Positions 18,719-26,935 of a stretch of DNA of 43,793 bases are shown here, one piece after another (position 1 is the first letter of the stretch; every line of letters starts with the position of its first letter). Position numbers and translations under genes: made by a program. Origin of the DNA: Nitrospirota bacterium. Its GTDB lineage: Bacteria; Nitrospirota; Nitrospiria; Nitrospirales; Nitrospiraceae. The notes below the pieces were generated by a model. It was not told the DNA's origin, did not search any database, and worked only from the letters and a program-made list of their open reading frames with translations. The stretch is taken from assembly GCA_026387615.1 (NCBI GenBank), contig JAPLLI010000038.1, positions 1 through 43,793 of the forward strand, in the 5' to 3' direction.

Positions 18719-18841
18719 AAAGGAGCGGCCCGGCCAATCTCCCGTGCTCGCGCACCCCGCACGCAAGATTGATCGAAGTGTCAGATTAAGGGCGGTGCTC
18801 GGTGCATGCGCGCAATGGGAGATCGACCAGGCCACTCCTTT
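18719..18841 (+). repeat. Family A repeat, subtype A', copy A4 (left boundary of the TIR island)
   Basis: Arms AAAGGAGCGGCCCGGCCAATCTCCC / GGGAGATCGACCAGGCCACTCCTTT; core GTGCTCGCGC..GCACGCAAGA...GGTGCTCGGTGCATGCGCGCAATGGG. Confidence 0.8.
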
Positions 18842-18998
18842 CAGTCTGTCTGGGCAAGAGAGGTTTGACATCGGCTCGCAAAGGATGAATATTGGGGCGA
18901 AGTTCGACGAAGGGGCTACGAGTTTACGGGGGGATATTCCGTAAGTTTCGTTAGCTGGTCCAGCAGTCCTTGATGCGATAAATAGGGGTTCATCATCT

Positions 18999-20246
18999 GT
19001 GTATAGTCTGCTGGTGTCTCAGCAAGTTGAGGATCGGGCCGATGGGACTTTCGAGGTTTCTAAGGATCGTTTCCTTGAGTTCACGAGTGAAGCGACTGCA
19101 GCCCAGTTACGGCCTCTTTCAGTGGAGTCGATTGACTGTATCAAGTCGTGGCCATGCGTCTATATGCAGGAGGGGCGGGGCGAAGAGCGGGCCTATGTGG
19201 GACGGATCACTGCAGTTCACGACGCAGGTGGAGACATCAAGCTTACGATCGTGTCCTTGCCAATGGAACCACCGATTCTCAATGACGATCTATGGAGAAT
19301 CCGTACGGAGCTCGACGTCGAACAATTCGAGTTCAGCCGTAATCACTGGGCTATAAAAGATAAGGACCTCTTTCACATACTTCGCGATGCGGGCCACGAG
19401 TTTAATCCCTCTGTAGTAGCTCTATTCGAGGGCAAGTCACTGCCAGCGCCGTCCCGGCCAGATCTGATCCGCGCACGGAACGTCATATCGGAATGGAGCC
19501 ACACCAAGATCGACGATTTTCTGCTTGAGGCCGGAGTGGATGGCTTGGTCGCTGCGCGCGCCATCGGCGGTCGACGAGATCGAGCCAATGCAATTGTTGA
19601 GTTCGCGCTCGCACACCCATCCGCCACCACCGCAGAGAACTCCCTACTCTCTGTCTTCATTGTGCGGGCAGCCGGGCCGACAACTCAGTATGATTCGGAC
19701 GCGAAGAGCCAACTTAGCGTCGCGCCTGAAGGTGAAGCTCAGACGCCTCAGAGACGAGCGGAAGCAGGAACTCCCAGCCGTTCGCCGAATCGAGTTTTCG
19801 TCGTGCACGGCCAGAACGACACTGCCAGGTCGGCCGTTCTGTTGTTTCTTTCGAAGGTTGGTTTGATTGGGATAGTTCTACATGAGCAACCAAATATGGG
19901 GCGCCACCTATTGACCAAATTCATTGAGGAGGCGGAGCTTGTAACTTTTGCAATCGTTCTGATGACCGACGATGACATGGGTAGCTTGAAGGGCCACAAG
20001 TTAGCGCCACGTGCCCGCCAGAATGTCATTCTTGAGCTAGGATATTTTATCTCTCACCTCGGCCAGGAGCGGGTTTGTGCCCTGATTACTCCGGGTCTCG
20101 AGACCCCGTCAGATTTCGACGGGATCGTGTATATCCGAATGGATGCCGATGCTCGATGGGAAACGGAGCTACGGCGTGAACTGTTGGCGGCGGGCATGCC
20201 TTTGATAGAGAAGTGGAAGAGGCATATAGACTCAACCCCGGGCTAG
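18999..20246 (+). CDS. TIR-like (CAP12/Pycsar effector type) domain protein with two N-terminal domains
   Basis: C-terminal RVFVVHGQNDTARSAVLLFLSKVGL...NMGRHLLTKFIEEAELVTFAIVLMTDDDMG...LAPRARQNVILELGYFISHLGQERVCALITPGLETPSDFDGIVYIRMD matches the pattern of predicted nucleotide-binding TIR-like proteins; GTG start. Confidence 0.85.
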   Translation: MYSLLVSQQVEDRADGTFEVSKDRFLEFTSEATAAQLRPLSVESIDCIKSWPCVYMQEGRGEERAYVGRITAVHDAGGDIKLTIVSLPMEPPILNDDLWRIRTELDVEQFEFSRNHWAIKDKDLFHILRDAGHEFNPSVVALFEGKSLPAPSRPDLIRARNVISEWSHTKIDDFLLEAGVDGLVAARAIGGRRDRANAIVEFALAHPSATTAENSLLSVFIVRAAGPTTQYDSDAKSQLSVAPEGEAQTPQRRAEAGTPSRSPNRVFVVHGQNDTARSAVLLFLSKVGLIGIVLHEQPNMGRHLLTKFIEEAELVTFAIVLMTDDDMGSLKGHKLAPRARQNVILELGYFISHLGQERVCALITPGLETPSDFDGIVYIRMDADARWETELRRELLAAGMPLIEKWKRHIDSTPG

Positions 20247-20292
20247 CTCAGTCAGGCCCCCTTATATTTTCCAGCAGTTCATTTAGTGGTTT

Positions 20293-21285
20293 ATGCCCCA
20301 CGAAGAAATGTCATCGATCCCGTCCCTTTATAGCTTGGGGCCACTCCCGTGGAGCGACGAGGTCCTGGTCGCCGCAGCCTGGAAGAGCTTCGAGGATGCA
20401 CGGCGTTTGGTTAATGAACATCCAGGCCGAGACCTTGCCGAGCGTTCTTTATCGCTTAAGTCGGTACTCCATATATTTGAGGGTGCAGCTGAATCGTTCG
20501 ACGAACTCCTCGTACGCTTTCATGCAGAAGCGCATGGCAGCCACCTTTTCCGCAGGAATCGGCGTAGCGACCTCGATGCTTTTGAGGTAAAGCTCCAGGA
20601 GCGGCTCTACCTCTTTGCCTCCAGTGCCATGACACTTGTAGATCAGGCTCGTGCACTTCGCAAGAAAGTCGAGCTATCAGGGTATGAGGAGCGCGTTAGC
20701 TCATCGTTCGCGAAGAATCCTCGCCACCGATTTATCCAAGACCTTCGCAACGATTTAATCCATGTGACCCTTCATCAGCCAAGCTGGCAGCTCACCTCGG
20801 GTCGAAATGAAGAGCCAACTTCTAAGTTCATGCTGTGGCCGGATCAGCTGACTCGATCCAATGAGTACACCGCACTTGCTAGAGCCTATGTTCGCGACCA
20901 TCCCAAAGGCATTGACCTCGGCGTCCTCATTGACGAGTACGTCCGCGACGTAACAGAATTTCACGAGTGGTTGAACGACGCGCTTAATAACTCAGCGGGA
21001 TCGCTAGTCGCAGACTATAGGCGCTGTTCAAATCGGATCAACGCGGTCAGTTCCTGCTCTTGGTGGAACATCATCTTTCGGCAGGTGGTCCTGGCTGGTA
21101 AACGAGATCCCTATCAGTATCTCGATCAGTACCTAACACCACAGGAGTTGGTCGATGTGAATTCGCTTCCCGGCAGGAGCAAGGCTCAGATCGATCGAAT
21201 AATTGAGCTTGTTGACGAGTTCGGCGCATGTGATCTCGAACTTCGAGCCCTCATCTATAAGGCGTTTGGTGCCAGTGACGACTAA
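20293..21285 (+). CDS. Uncharacterised helical protein with candidate HEPN-type RX4H motif
   Basis: FIQDLRNDLIHVTLHQPSW; R152-N-D-L-I-H157 fits the HEPN R(N/D/H)X3H signature; 46 bp after the TIR gene on the same strand. Confidence 0.55.
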   Translation: MPHEEMSSIPSLYSLGPLPWSDEVLVAAAWKSFEDARRLVNEHPGRDLAERSLSLKSVLHIFEGAAESFDELLVRFHAEAHGSHLFRRNRRSDLDAFEVKLQERLYLFASSAMTLVDQARALRKKVELSGYEERVSSSFAKNPRHRFIQDLRNDLIHVTLHQPSWQLTSGRNEEPTSKFMLWPDQLTRSNEYTALARAYVRDHPKGIDLGVLIDEYVRDVTEFHEWLNDALNNSAGSLVADYRRCSNRINAVSSCSWWNIIFRQVVLAGKRDPYQYLDQYLTPQELVDVNSLPGRSKAQIDRIIELVDEFGACDLELRALIYKAFGASDD

Positions 21286-21400
21286 CCTCCCTATTGAGAG
21301 GACGTGCTTTGGTCGGCAAATGCATGCCTCTCATGTCAAGCGTCAGCTAGCAGAGCGACATAATCGAAGGGTGGCAGCGTTTGTTCCTTCCTTCTTTTAG

Positions 21401-21521
21401 GGAATGGGGTCTGATTGATCTCCCACTGCGCGCATGCGATGAGCACCGACCATAGTGTCAAAGTGCAATAGGTCTTGCGTGCGCGTCGCGCGAGCACAGG
21501 AGATTAATCAGACCCCGTTCC
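21401..21521 (-). repeat. Family A repeat, subtype A', copy A5 (inverted relative to A4)
   Basis: Arms GGAATGGGGTCTGATTGATCTCC / GGAGATTAATCAGACCCCGTTCC; reverse complement of core shares GCACGCAAGA and GGTGCTC..GCATGCGCGCAGTGGGAGATC with A4. Confidence 0.8.
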
Positions 21522-21527
21522 TCTGAA

Positions 21528-21611
21528 CTGTCGGTCAGTGGGAATTGGCGGATCACATTTCGGTTTGTCGGCAAGGACGCAGAGGTTGTCGATTACGAGG
21601 ATTATCACTGA
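21528..21611 (+). pseudogene. higB: C-terminal remnant of a HigB (RelE-superfamily) toxin
   Basis: In-frame LSVSGNWRITFRFVGKDAEVVDYEDYH*, typical of HigB C-termini (SGNWRxxFRF...DVxYxDYH); no start codon, the sequence upstream is repeat A5. Confidence 0.75.
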
Positions 21612-21623
21612 CGAGGTCGTTCC

Positions 21624-21908
21624 ATGCGCATGCACAATCCCCCGCACCCAGGGACCATCATCAAGCATTTGTGTTTAGATCCGCTCGGCTTGAGTGTCAC
21701 TCAGGCTGCTCAAGGATTGGGAATCAGCCGGAAACCCCTCTCTGCCATTTTGAACGGCCGAGCAGGGCTGAGTCCCGAGATGGCGGTTCGCCTGTCGATG
21801 GCGTTCGGCACGTCGTCCGAGAGCTGGCTGAGTCAGCAAAGCCAGTATGACTTGTGGCACGCGGAGCAGCGCCGCAAAGAGCTTCGTGTCACCAAGCTTG
21901 CGGTGTAG
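21624..21908 (+). CDS. higA: HigA-family antitoxin (HTH_XRE)
   Basis: [78 protein letters not shown]. Confidence 0.93.
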   Translation: MRMHNPPHPGTIIKHLCLDPLGLSVTQAAQGLGISRKPLSAILNGRAGLSPEMAVRLSMAFGTSSESWLSQQSQYDLWHAEQRRKELRVTKLAV

Positions 21909-22002
21909 CAACGATCATTTCCGCTCTCGCGGTAGTCGGGCGCCTCATGTAGGCAATTGCTCACCCCTGATGTGTCAGCCCATTTCTTCATCATCCGGTT
22001 AA

Positions 22003-22126
22003 CAGGATGCTGAAAAAGACCGCCAGCTGCGTTCTCGCTTCACAAAGAGGCTCAACGTACCACAAGGGTACGCCTCGCCTATTTGCTCGCTGCGGCCTTG
22101 CTAGACGGCCTTTTTGAGCCTCCTGA
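22003..22126. repeat. Family C palindromic repeat, copy C1
   Basis: CAGGATGCTGAAAAAGACCGCC ... CTCAACGTACCACAAGGGTACGCCTCG ... CTGCGGCCTTGCTAGACGGCCTTTTTGAGCCTCCTG. Confidence 0.75.
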
Positions 22127-22200
22127 GACTATTGAAGTCTCTATGCCATATGAAGCATTTCAGCCATATTCTTCTCTTTCACCGAGTTTTTCGCAGCTGG

Positions 22201-23334
22201 CTACAGCTTCTTCGCGAATCGTTCCGCGTAGCCCGTTAACTCCATGTACCCCTGGCCCTTGATCGGCTTCCCCTGCGCGGTGCCGGTGGCCTCGATGGCC
22301 CCCTCCCAATAGGTCACTTGCGTGCTGCGCGTCGTGGAGAGTTCCTGCTCTGCCATTCTGGGAACAAGTTCTAGCGCGAGTTGTTGCGAGGGAATGGTCA
22401 GGCGCCAACGTTGCGGGTATCGGGCCTGGCTCGTGGGACTGGTCCAATAACTGGTTGGCTCCAGCGTGAAGTCTCCAATCGAAAGGTGGTGCCCCTGTCC
22501 CTCCCGGTCGATGAGGGTCCCGCTGGAGACAGGATCGGCCGATCCATCGGCTCGGCGGAGGCGATAGAGCATCAATTCCCTCTGGTCGTCGAGTTGTAGG
22601 CTGAACCAGTCCCAGCCGACCAGGTTCTTGTCGAGATCGGCCGAGCCGAACTCATGGTCCATCCAGCTCGTACCGGTCACGTCGAACGATTCGTTCCCGA
22701 TCGTGAGTTGGCCGGTCGTGGCCAGTCTGGTGAAGGAATAGTAATGGGAGGCCTGGCCAGCAGCAGAGCCTTTGCGGCTGATGCCGCCGCGGCCATGCAG
22801 GATGAGCGGTTTCTCAGGCGCGAGGGTGAGTTGAAGGGCCAGGTCCCCATCCGCAGCCCGGAGGGTCTGGGTGCCTGGCGTGGCAGCCGGCGATTCGGCG
22901 CTCCATTGATCGACCCAGACGTGGAGGCGATCATGATCCGCACCGGCCTTACCTAAACCGGCCCTGCTGATTTTCTCTGCATAGTGAAAACGGCCATGGT
23001 TGAGATCGCTCATGGCGAAATGGGCCAGGTAGAGTTGTGTGACGGCCCACTGGGACGGGAGGGTTTTCACATGCGCGCGCGGCAGGCCACGGCGGAAAAA
23101 GGTGAGTTGATAGCCGAAGGGCCGACCGTCCTTCGCCGTGAGTTGGCCCGTGTAGTACCACCACTCCGTGCGAAATGCCTCGTGCGCTCCGTGGTCGCGC
23201 GGAAAGGAATAGCGATAGCCCTCTGTGGCGACGCGGAATTCCGGTGCGAGATCTTCCGCGAGGCCCGGCACGACCAGCAGCAGGCTGCCAGCCAGCAGCA
23301 GGAGGGATCGAAGATGACGCCGCAATTCGTACAT
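22201..23334 (-). CDS. Exported lipocalin-like / AttH-CrtC (hydroxyneurosporene synthase-like) protein
   Basis: Signal peptide; FPRDHGAHEAFRTEWWYYTGQLTAKDGRPFGYQLTFFRRG, DVTGTSWMDHEFGSADLDKNLVGWDWFSLQLDDQRELMLYRLRR. Confidence 0.9.
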   Translation of the reverse strand: MYELRRHLRSLLLLAGSLLLVVPGLAEDLAPEFRVATEGYRYSFPRDHGAHEAFRTEWWYYTGQLTAKDGRPFGYQLTFFRRGLPRAHVKTLPSQWAVTQLYLAHFAMSDLNHGRFHYAEKISRAGLGKAGADHDRLHVWVDQWSAESPAATPGTQTLRAADGDLALQLTLAPEKPLILHGRGGISRKGSAAGQASHYYSFTRLATTGQLTIGNESFDVTGTSWMDHEFGSADLDKNLVGWDWFSLQLDDQRELMLYRLRRADGSADPVSSGTLIDREGQGHHLSIGDFTLEPTSYWTSPTSQARYPQRWRLTIPSQQLALELVPRMAEQELSTTRSTQVTYWEGAIEATGTAQGKPIKGQGYMELTGYAERFAKKL

Positions 23335-23502
23335 GCGTGATGACCCGTCCGTGCCGCAATGGAATCGTCGTTCGCGCTTATAACATGCTTCGGGCGGTGG
23401 TACAAATCTCCTGTATTGATAAGGGTTTTCGTGAAGTTTACAGAAGGAAAATAGCCCGCGCTCGCCGTTGACAATTTTGCCGACCATCAGCTATCGTGAG
23501 TG

Positions 23503-24183
23503 ATGCAGACTGATCATGAGCGAGAGCCTCAGGGGCGCGACCAGGTAACGCCCTTCCCCATTCCCTCGCGGATCCCGTTGTTTCCGCTTCCGAATGTCGT
23601 GCTCTTCCCCAAGACCTATCTTCCTCTGCATATTTTCGAGCCGCGCTACCAAGCCATGGTCTCAGATGCGGCGAGCCACGGGCAGTGCATCGGCATGGTC
23701 CTGCTGAAAGATGGATGGGAAGCCGACTATTATGGCCGTCCGCCCCTGTTTCCAATGGGTTGTGTCGGCCGACTGGTGAGCGTGCAGCCCCTGGCCGATG
23801 GTCGCTCTAACATCCTCTTGCAAGGGCTGGAGCGGTTTGAGATTGAGAGCGAGTGGCATGACAAGGCCTATCGTGAAGCCACGATCACTGTCACGGCGGG
23901 GAAGAGAGGGGCGGCATTGGATCCCCTGGTCCGTCAGCGCCTCGTGACTCTCATGGAGTCCTACCTCCGGCTTCGCGATGATGCGTCGACCTGGCAAGAA
24001 TTGTTTCGGGAAGAAGTCAGCGATGAAATTTTCGTCAATACCCTGTCCACCTATTTGGAGTGTACGCCCTTGGAAAAGCAGTTTCTCTTGGAGGCAGAGA
24101 GCCTCCATCAACAAGCCCGCCGTCTCAGCGACCTCATCGAGTTTATGATGCATGACCAATCTGGTTCGAAGGGCTGGGACTGA
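23503..24183 (+). CDS. Lon N-terminal (LON substrate-binding) domain protein
   Basis: IPLFPLPNVVLFPKTYLPLHIFEPRYQAMVSDA...VGRLVSVQPLADGRSNILLQGLERFEI. Confidence 0.92.
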   Translation: MQTDHEREPQGRDQVTPFPIPSRIPLFPLPNVVLFPKTYLPLHIFEPRYQAMVSDAASHGQCIGMVLLKDGWEADYYGRPPLFPMGCVGRLVSVQPLADGRSNILLQGLERFEIESEWHDKAYREATITVTAGKRGAALDPLVRQRLVTLMESYLRLRDDASTWQELFREEVSDEIFVNTLSTYLECTPLEKQFLLEAESLHQQARRLSDLIEFMMHDQSGSKGWD

Positions 24184-25157
24184 TGGATCGCACAGTTGCT
24201 ATTGAGGTCTCCCGTCTCACCAAAACCTATGATGGCCTTCCGGCTGTCTCTGATCTGTCGTTTCAGGTCTATGAAGGCGAGATTTTCGGTCTCCTCGGAC
24301 CGAACGGAGCGGGGAAAAGCACCACGCTTAGGACGCTCATCACGCTGTTGACGCCGACGTCCGGCACGGCCAGCATTTTAGGCCATGATACAGTGCGTGA
24401 CGCGGATGTCGTCCGGCAATTAATCGGCTACGTGCCGCAAGAACGGGCTATCGATCGCTTTCTCACCGGCCGGGAACATCTCGAACTTCTCGGCGCCCTC
24501 TATCACTTGTCGAAGGCGGAAGCCGCGAAGCGCATCGCCGAGCTGTTGAAGCTCGTGGAATTGGAAGAGGCGGCCGATCGTCCGGCGAAAACCTATTCCG
24601 GTGGCATGAAGCGGAAGCTCGACATTGCCTGTGGTCTCCTGCCGAACCCCAAGATTCTGTTCCTCGACGAGCCGACCCTGGGCCTGGATGTGCAGAGCCG
24701 CCTCCGCATTTGGGACTATGTGCGGATGTTGAAGGGGCGCGGTATGACGATCGTGATGACGACGAACTATCTGGACGAGGCGGACCAGCTCTGCGATCGC
24801 CTGGCCATCATTGATGGCGGCAAGATCAAGACGCTCGGCTCGCCGACCGAACTGAAAATAGGGCTGGGCGGCGATATCGTATCGTTGACCTTGAAGGATC
24901 AGAGCAAGATCCCTGTGTTGGTCTCTGCATTGACGGGGCAACCGGCGATGCGAGCGGTCAAGGCGACGCCGGCCGGCCTGGATATCCGGGTCGATTCGCC
25001 GGAGAAGGCCCTGCCCTTGATTCTCGAGTCCGCCAATCGATTGGATTGCTGCCTGGAGTTTATCGAATACCACCGGCCGCGGCTGGACGACGTGTTTATC
25101 GCCCATACGGGGCGGTCCATGACCGAATCGGTTCAAGACATTCAGACAGGATCATAA
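24183..25157 (+). CDS. ABC transporter ATP-binding protein (DrrA-like)
   Basis: Walker A GLLGPNGAGKSTTLR, signature TYSGGMKRKLDIACGLL, Walker B ILFLDEPTLGLD. Confidence 0.95.
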   Translation: MDRTVAIEVSRLTKTYDGLPAVSDLSFQVYEGEIFGLLGPNGAGKSTTLRTLITLLTPTSGTASILGHDTVRDADVVRQLIGYVPQERAIDRFLTGREHLELLGALYHLSKAEAAKRIAELLKLVELEEAADRPAKTYSGGMKRKLDIACGLLPNPKILFLDEPTLGLDVQSRLRIWDYVRMLKGRGMTIVMTTNYLDEADQLCDRLAIIDGGKIKTLGSPTELKIGLGGDIVSLTLKDQSKIPVLVSALTGQPAMRAVKATPAGLDIRVDSPEKALPLILESANRLDCCLEFIEYHRPRLDDVFIAHTGRSMTESVQDIQTGS

Positions 25158-25166
25158 GGAGATACG

Positions 25167-25946
25167 GTGGCCCAGTACTGGCAAGAAATTCATGCGTTAA
25201 CGATGCGGTGGGTCCGGCGGCTCAGCCGCGAAAAGTTCAGCATGCTGTTTACCCTCGTGCAGCCGATGCTGTTCTGGCTGATCTTCTTCGGCAACCTGTT
25301 CCAGAAGGCCGCGGATGTGCAAGTGACCCAGGCCCCGAACTACATCAGCTTCCTGACGGCCGGCGTGGTCGTCATGACGGTGCTCAATAACGGCCTGGCC
25401 GGCGGCGTCGATCTGTTATTCGATAAAGAGAACGGGTTCCTGGAACGGTTGATGACCACGCCGATCCACCGGAGCTCGGTGATTCTGAGCCGGTTCATCT
25501 TCGTGATGACGATTACCTCGCTTCAAGTGCTCGTGATCCTCGGGGTGGCCTTTCTGTTCGGCGTACAGCCGGCGACGGGGCTCCTGGGCGTCGCGGCGAT
25601 CTTGCTGATCGGAATGCTTTTCGGCGTCGGGCTGACGGCGATTTCCATGGCCATGGCCTTTTCCGTGAAAAGTCACGGCGACTTCTTTTCGGTCCTGGGC
25701 TTCCTCTCGCTGCCGATGATTTTCTTGAGCTCGGCCCTGGTGCCTTTGGCGGGGATGCCGGCCTGGATGGGGTTTTTAGCGCGGTTCAATCCGATGACCT
25801 GGGCGATTGACGCGGTGCGGCCGCTGATCCTCTCCGGCTGGACTGAAGCTCTGCCCCATGTCGGGATGGTTGTGGTGGTCATGGTGATTTTTGACGCCAT
25901 CTGCCTCTACGGGAGCGCCAAAGCGTTCCGCCGGGCGATGGGCTAA
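25167..25946 (+). CDS. ABC-2 type transporter permease
   Basis: FDKENGFLERLMTTPIHRSSVILSRFIF, multiple TM segments; directly follows the ATPase. Confidence 0.92.
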   Translation: MAQYWQEIHALTMRWVRRLSREKFSMLFTLVQPMLFWLIFFGNLFQKAADVQVTQAPNYISFLTAGVVVMTVLNNGLAGGVDLLFDKENGFLERLMTTPIHRSSVILSRFIFVMTITSLQVLVILGVAFLFGVQPATGLLGVAAILLIGMLFGVGLTAISMAMAFSVKSHGDFFSVLGFLSLPMIFLSSALVPLAGMPAWMGFLARFNPMTWAIDAVRPLILSGWTEALPHVGMVVVVMVIFDAICLYGSAKAFRRAMG

Positions 25947-26830
25947 TGGGCTTGTCAGGGAGTCCCGCCATGCTGGTCAACGAGAGCCAAATCAAGGCCT
26001 TGATCCGACTGCTGTCCGATGAGGACGAGAGGATCGTCCGGACCATCAGCGGCAAGCTCATCGATATCGGCCCCTCAGCTGTGCCCCTCCTGCAGGAAGC
26101 GGAAATCGAACAGCCGGAAATGGCGGACCGCCTGCTCGCCGTGCTGGAGGAAATCCGCGGTGGCAATCTCGAAGATGAACTCACGCAGTTGGCCGCGCTG
26201 CCGGACGGGGCGATGGACCTCGAGCGGGGCGCCTTTCTGATCGCCCGCTATGCCTATCCCACCCTCACGGTTTCTTCCTATGCCAGGCAGCTGGATGAGA
26301 TGGCGCAGGAAGTTCAGGATCGGATCGGTCCGCGGGCGTCCGGCGAGGAAACGATCAAAACCCTGAACCGCTACCTCTTTACGGAGCAGGGCTTCAAGGG
26401 CAACACGAAGAACTATTATGAGTTGGAAAATAGCTACCTCAACTGCGTGATCGATCGGCGAACGGGGATTCCCATCAGCCTGTCGACCGTCTACCTCCTG
26501 ATCGGGAAACGGCTGGGCCTTCCTGTGCACGGCATCGGGATGCCGGGTCATTTTCTGGTGAAGTATGAATCGGACCGCTACAAGGTGTTCGTCGATTGTT
26601 TCAACGGCGGCGCCTTGCTGACCGAGAAGAATTGCCAGCGGTTTCTCACGGAAGCCGGCTATGGATTCGATGAGAAGTATCTGCAGCAAAGCCCCGTGCG
26701 CGCCATTCTCTCCCGCATGGTCAAAAACCTTTTGGCCATCTATGCCAAGCTCGATGAACCCCTCAAGAAGGCCCGCCTCGCGAAGTTCATTGAGATTCTG
26801 GGCTGCGACAATAAAGAAGGCGGGTTGTAG
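25946..26830 (+). CDS. SirB1 family transglutaminase-like protein
   Basis: LNRYLFTEQGFKGNTKNYYELENSYLNCVIDRRTGIPISLSTVYLLIGKRLGLPVHGIGMPGHFLVKY. Confidence 0.93.
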   Translation: MGLSGSPAMLVNESQIKALIRLLSDEDERIVRTISGKLIDIGPSAVPLLQEAEIEQPEMADRLLAVLEEIRGGNLEDELTQLAALPDGAMDLERGAFLIARYAYPTLTVSSYARQLDEMAQEVQDRIGPRASGEETIKTLNRYLFTEQGFKGNTKNYYELENSYLNCVIDRRTGIPISLSTVYLLIGKRLGLPVHGIGMPGHFLVKYESDRYKVFVDCFNGGALLTEKNCQRFLTEAGYGFDEKYLQQSPVRAILSRMVKNLLAIYAKLDEPLKKARLAKFIEILGCDNKEGGL

Positions 26831-26831
26831 G

Positions 26832-26935
26832 AGTCTCAGTCGTCACGGCGGAAGTCTGCAAGTCTACAAGTCATCAGTCCTCAAGTCGAAAGTCATCAGA
26901 CTTGATGACTTGATGGACTTTCGACTTTTGATCCT
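26832..26935. repeat. Family D palindromic repeat, copy D2
   Basis: AAGTCTACAAGTCATCAGTCCTCAAGTCGAAAGTCATCA / GACTTGATGACTTGATGGACTTTCGACTTTTGA between convergent genes. Confidence 0.65.

Noticed and set aside
18999-20246. Calling the TIR gene a CBASS or Pycsar system
   Set aside because: No CD-NTase or nucleotidyl cyclase gene next to it; only the effector domain resemblance is supported
21203-21400. 65-aa ORF ...HVKRQLAERHNRRVAAFVPSFF after the HEPN-like gene, considered as the missing HigB N-terminus
   Set aside because: No convincing match to HigB N-terminal pattern; overlaps the end of the 330-aa gene in another frame
21545-21850. 101-aa ORF overlapping higA
   Set aside because: Different frame from both the higB remnant and higA; Arg/His-rich out-of-frame translation
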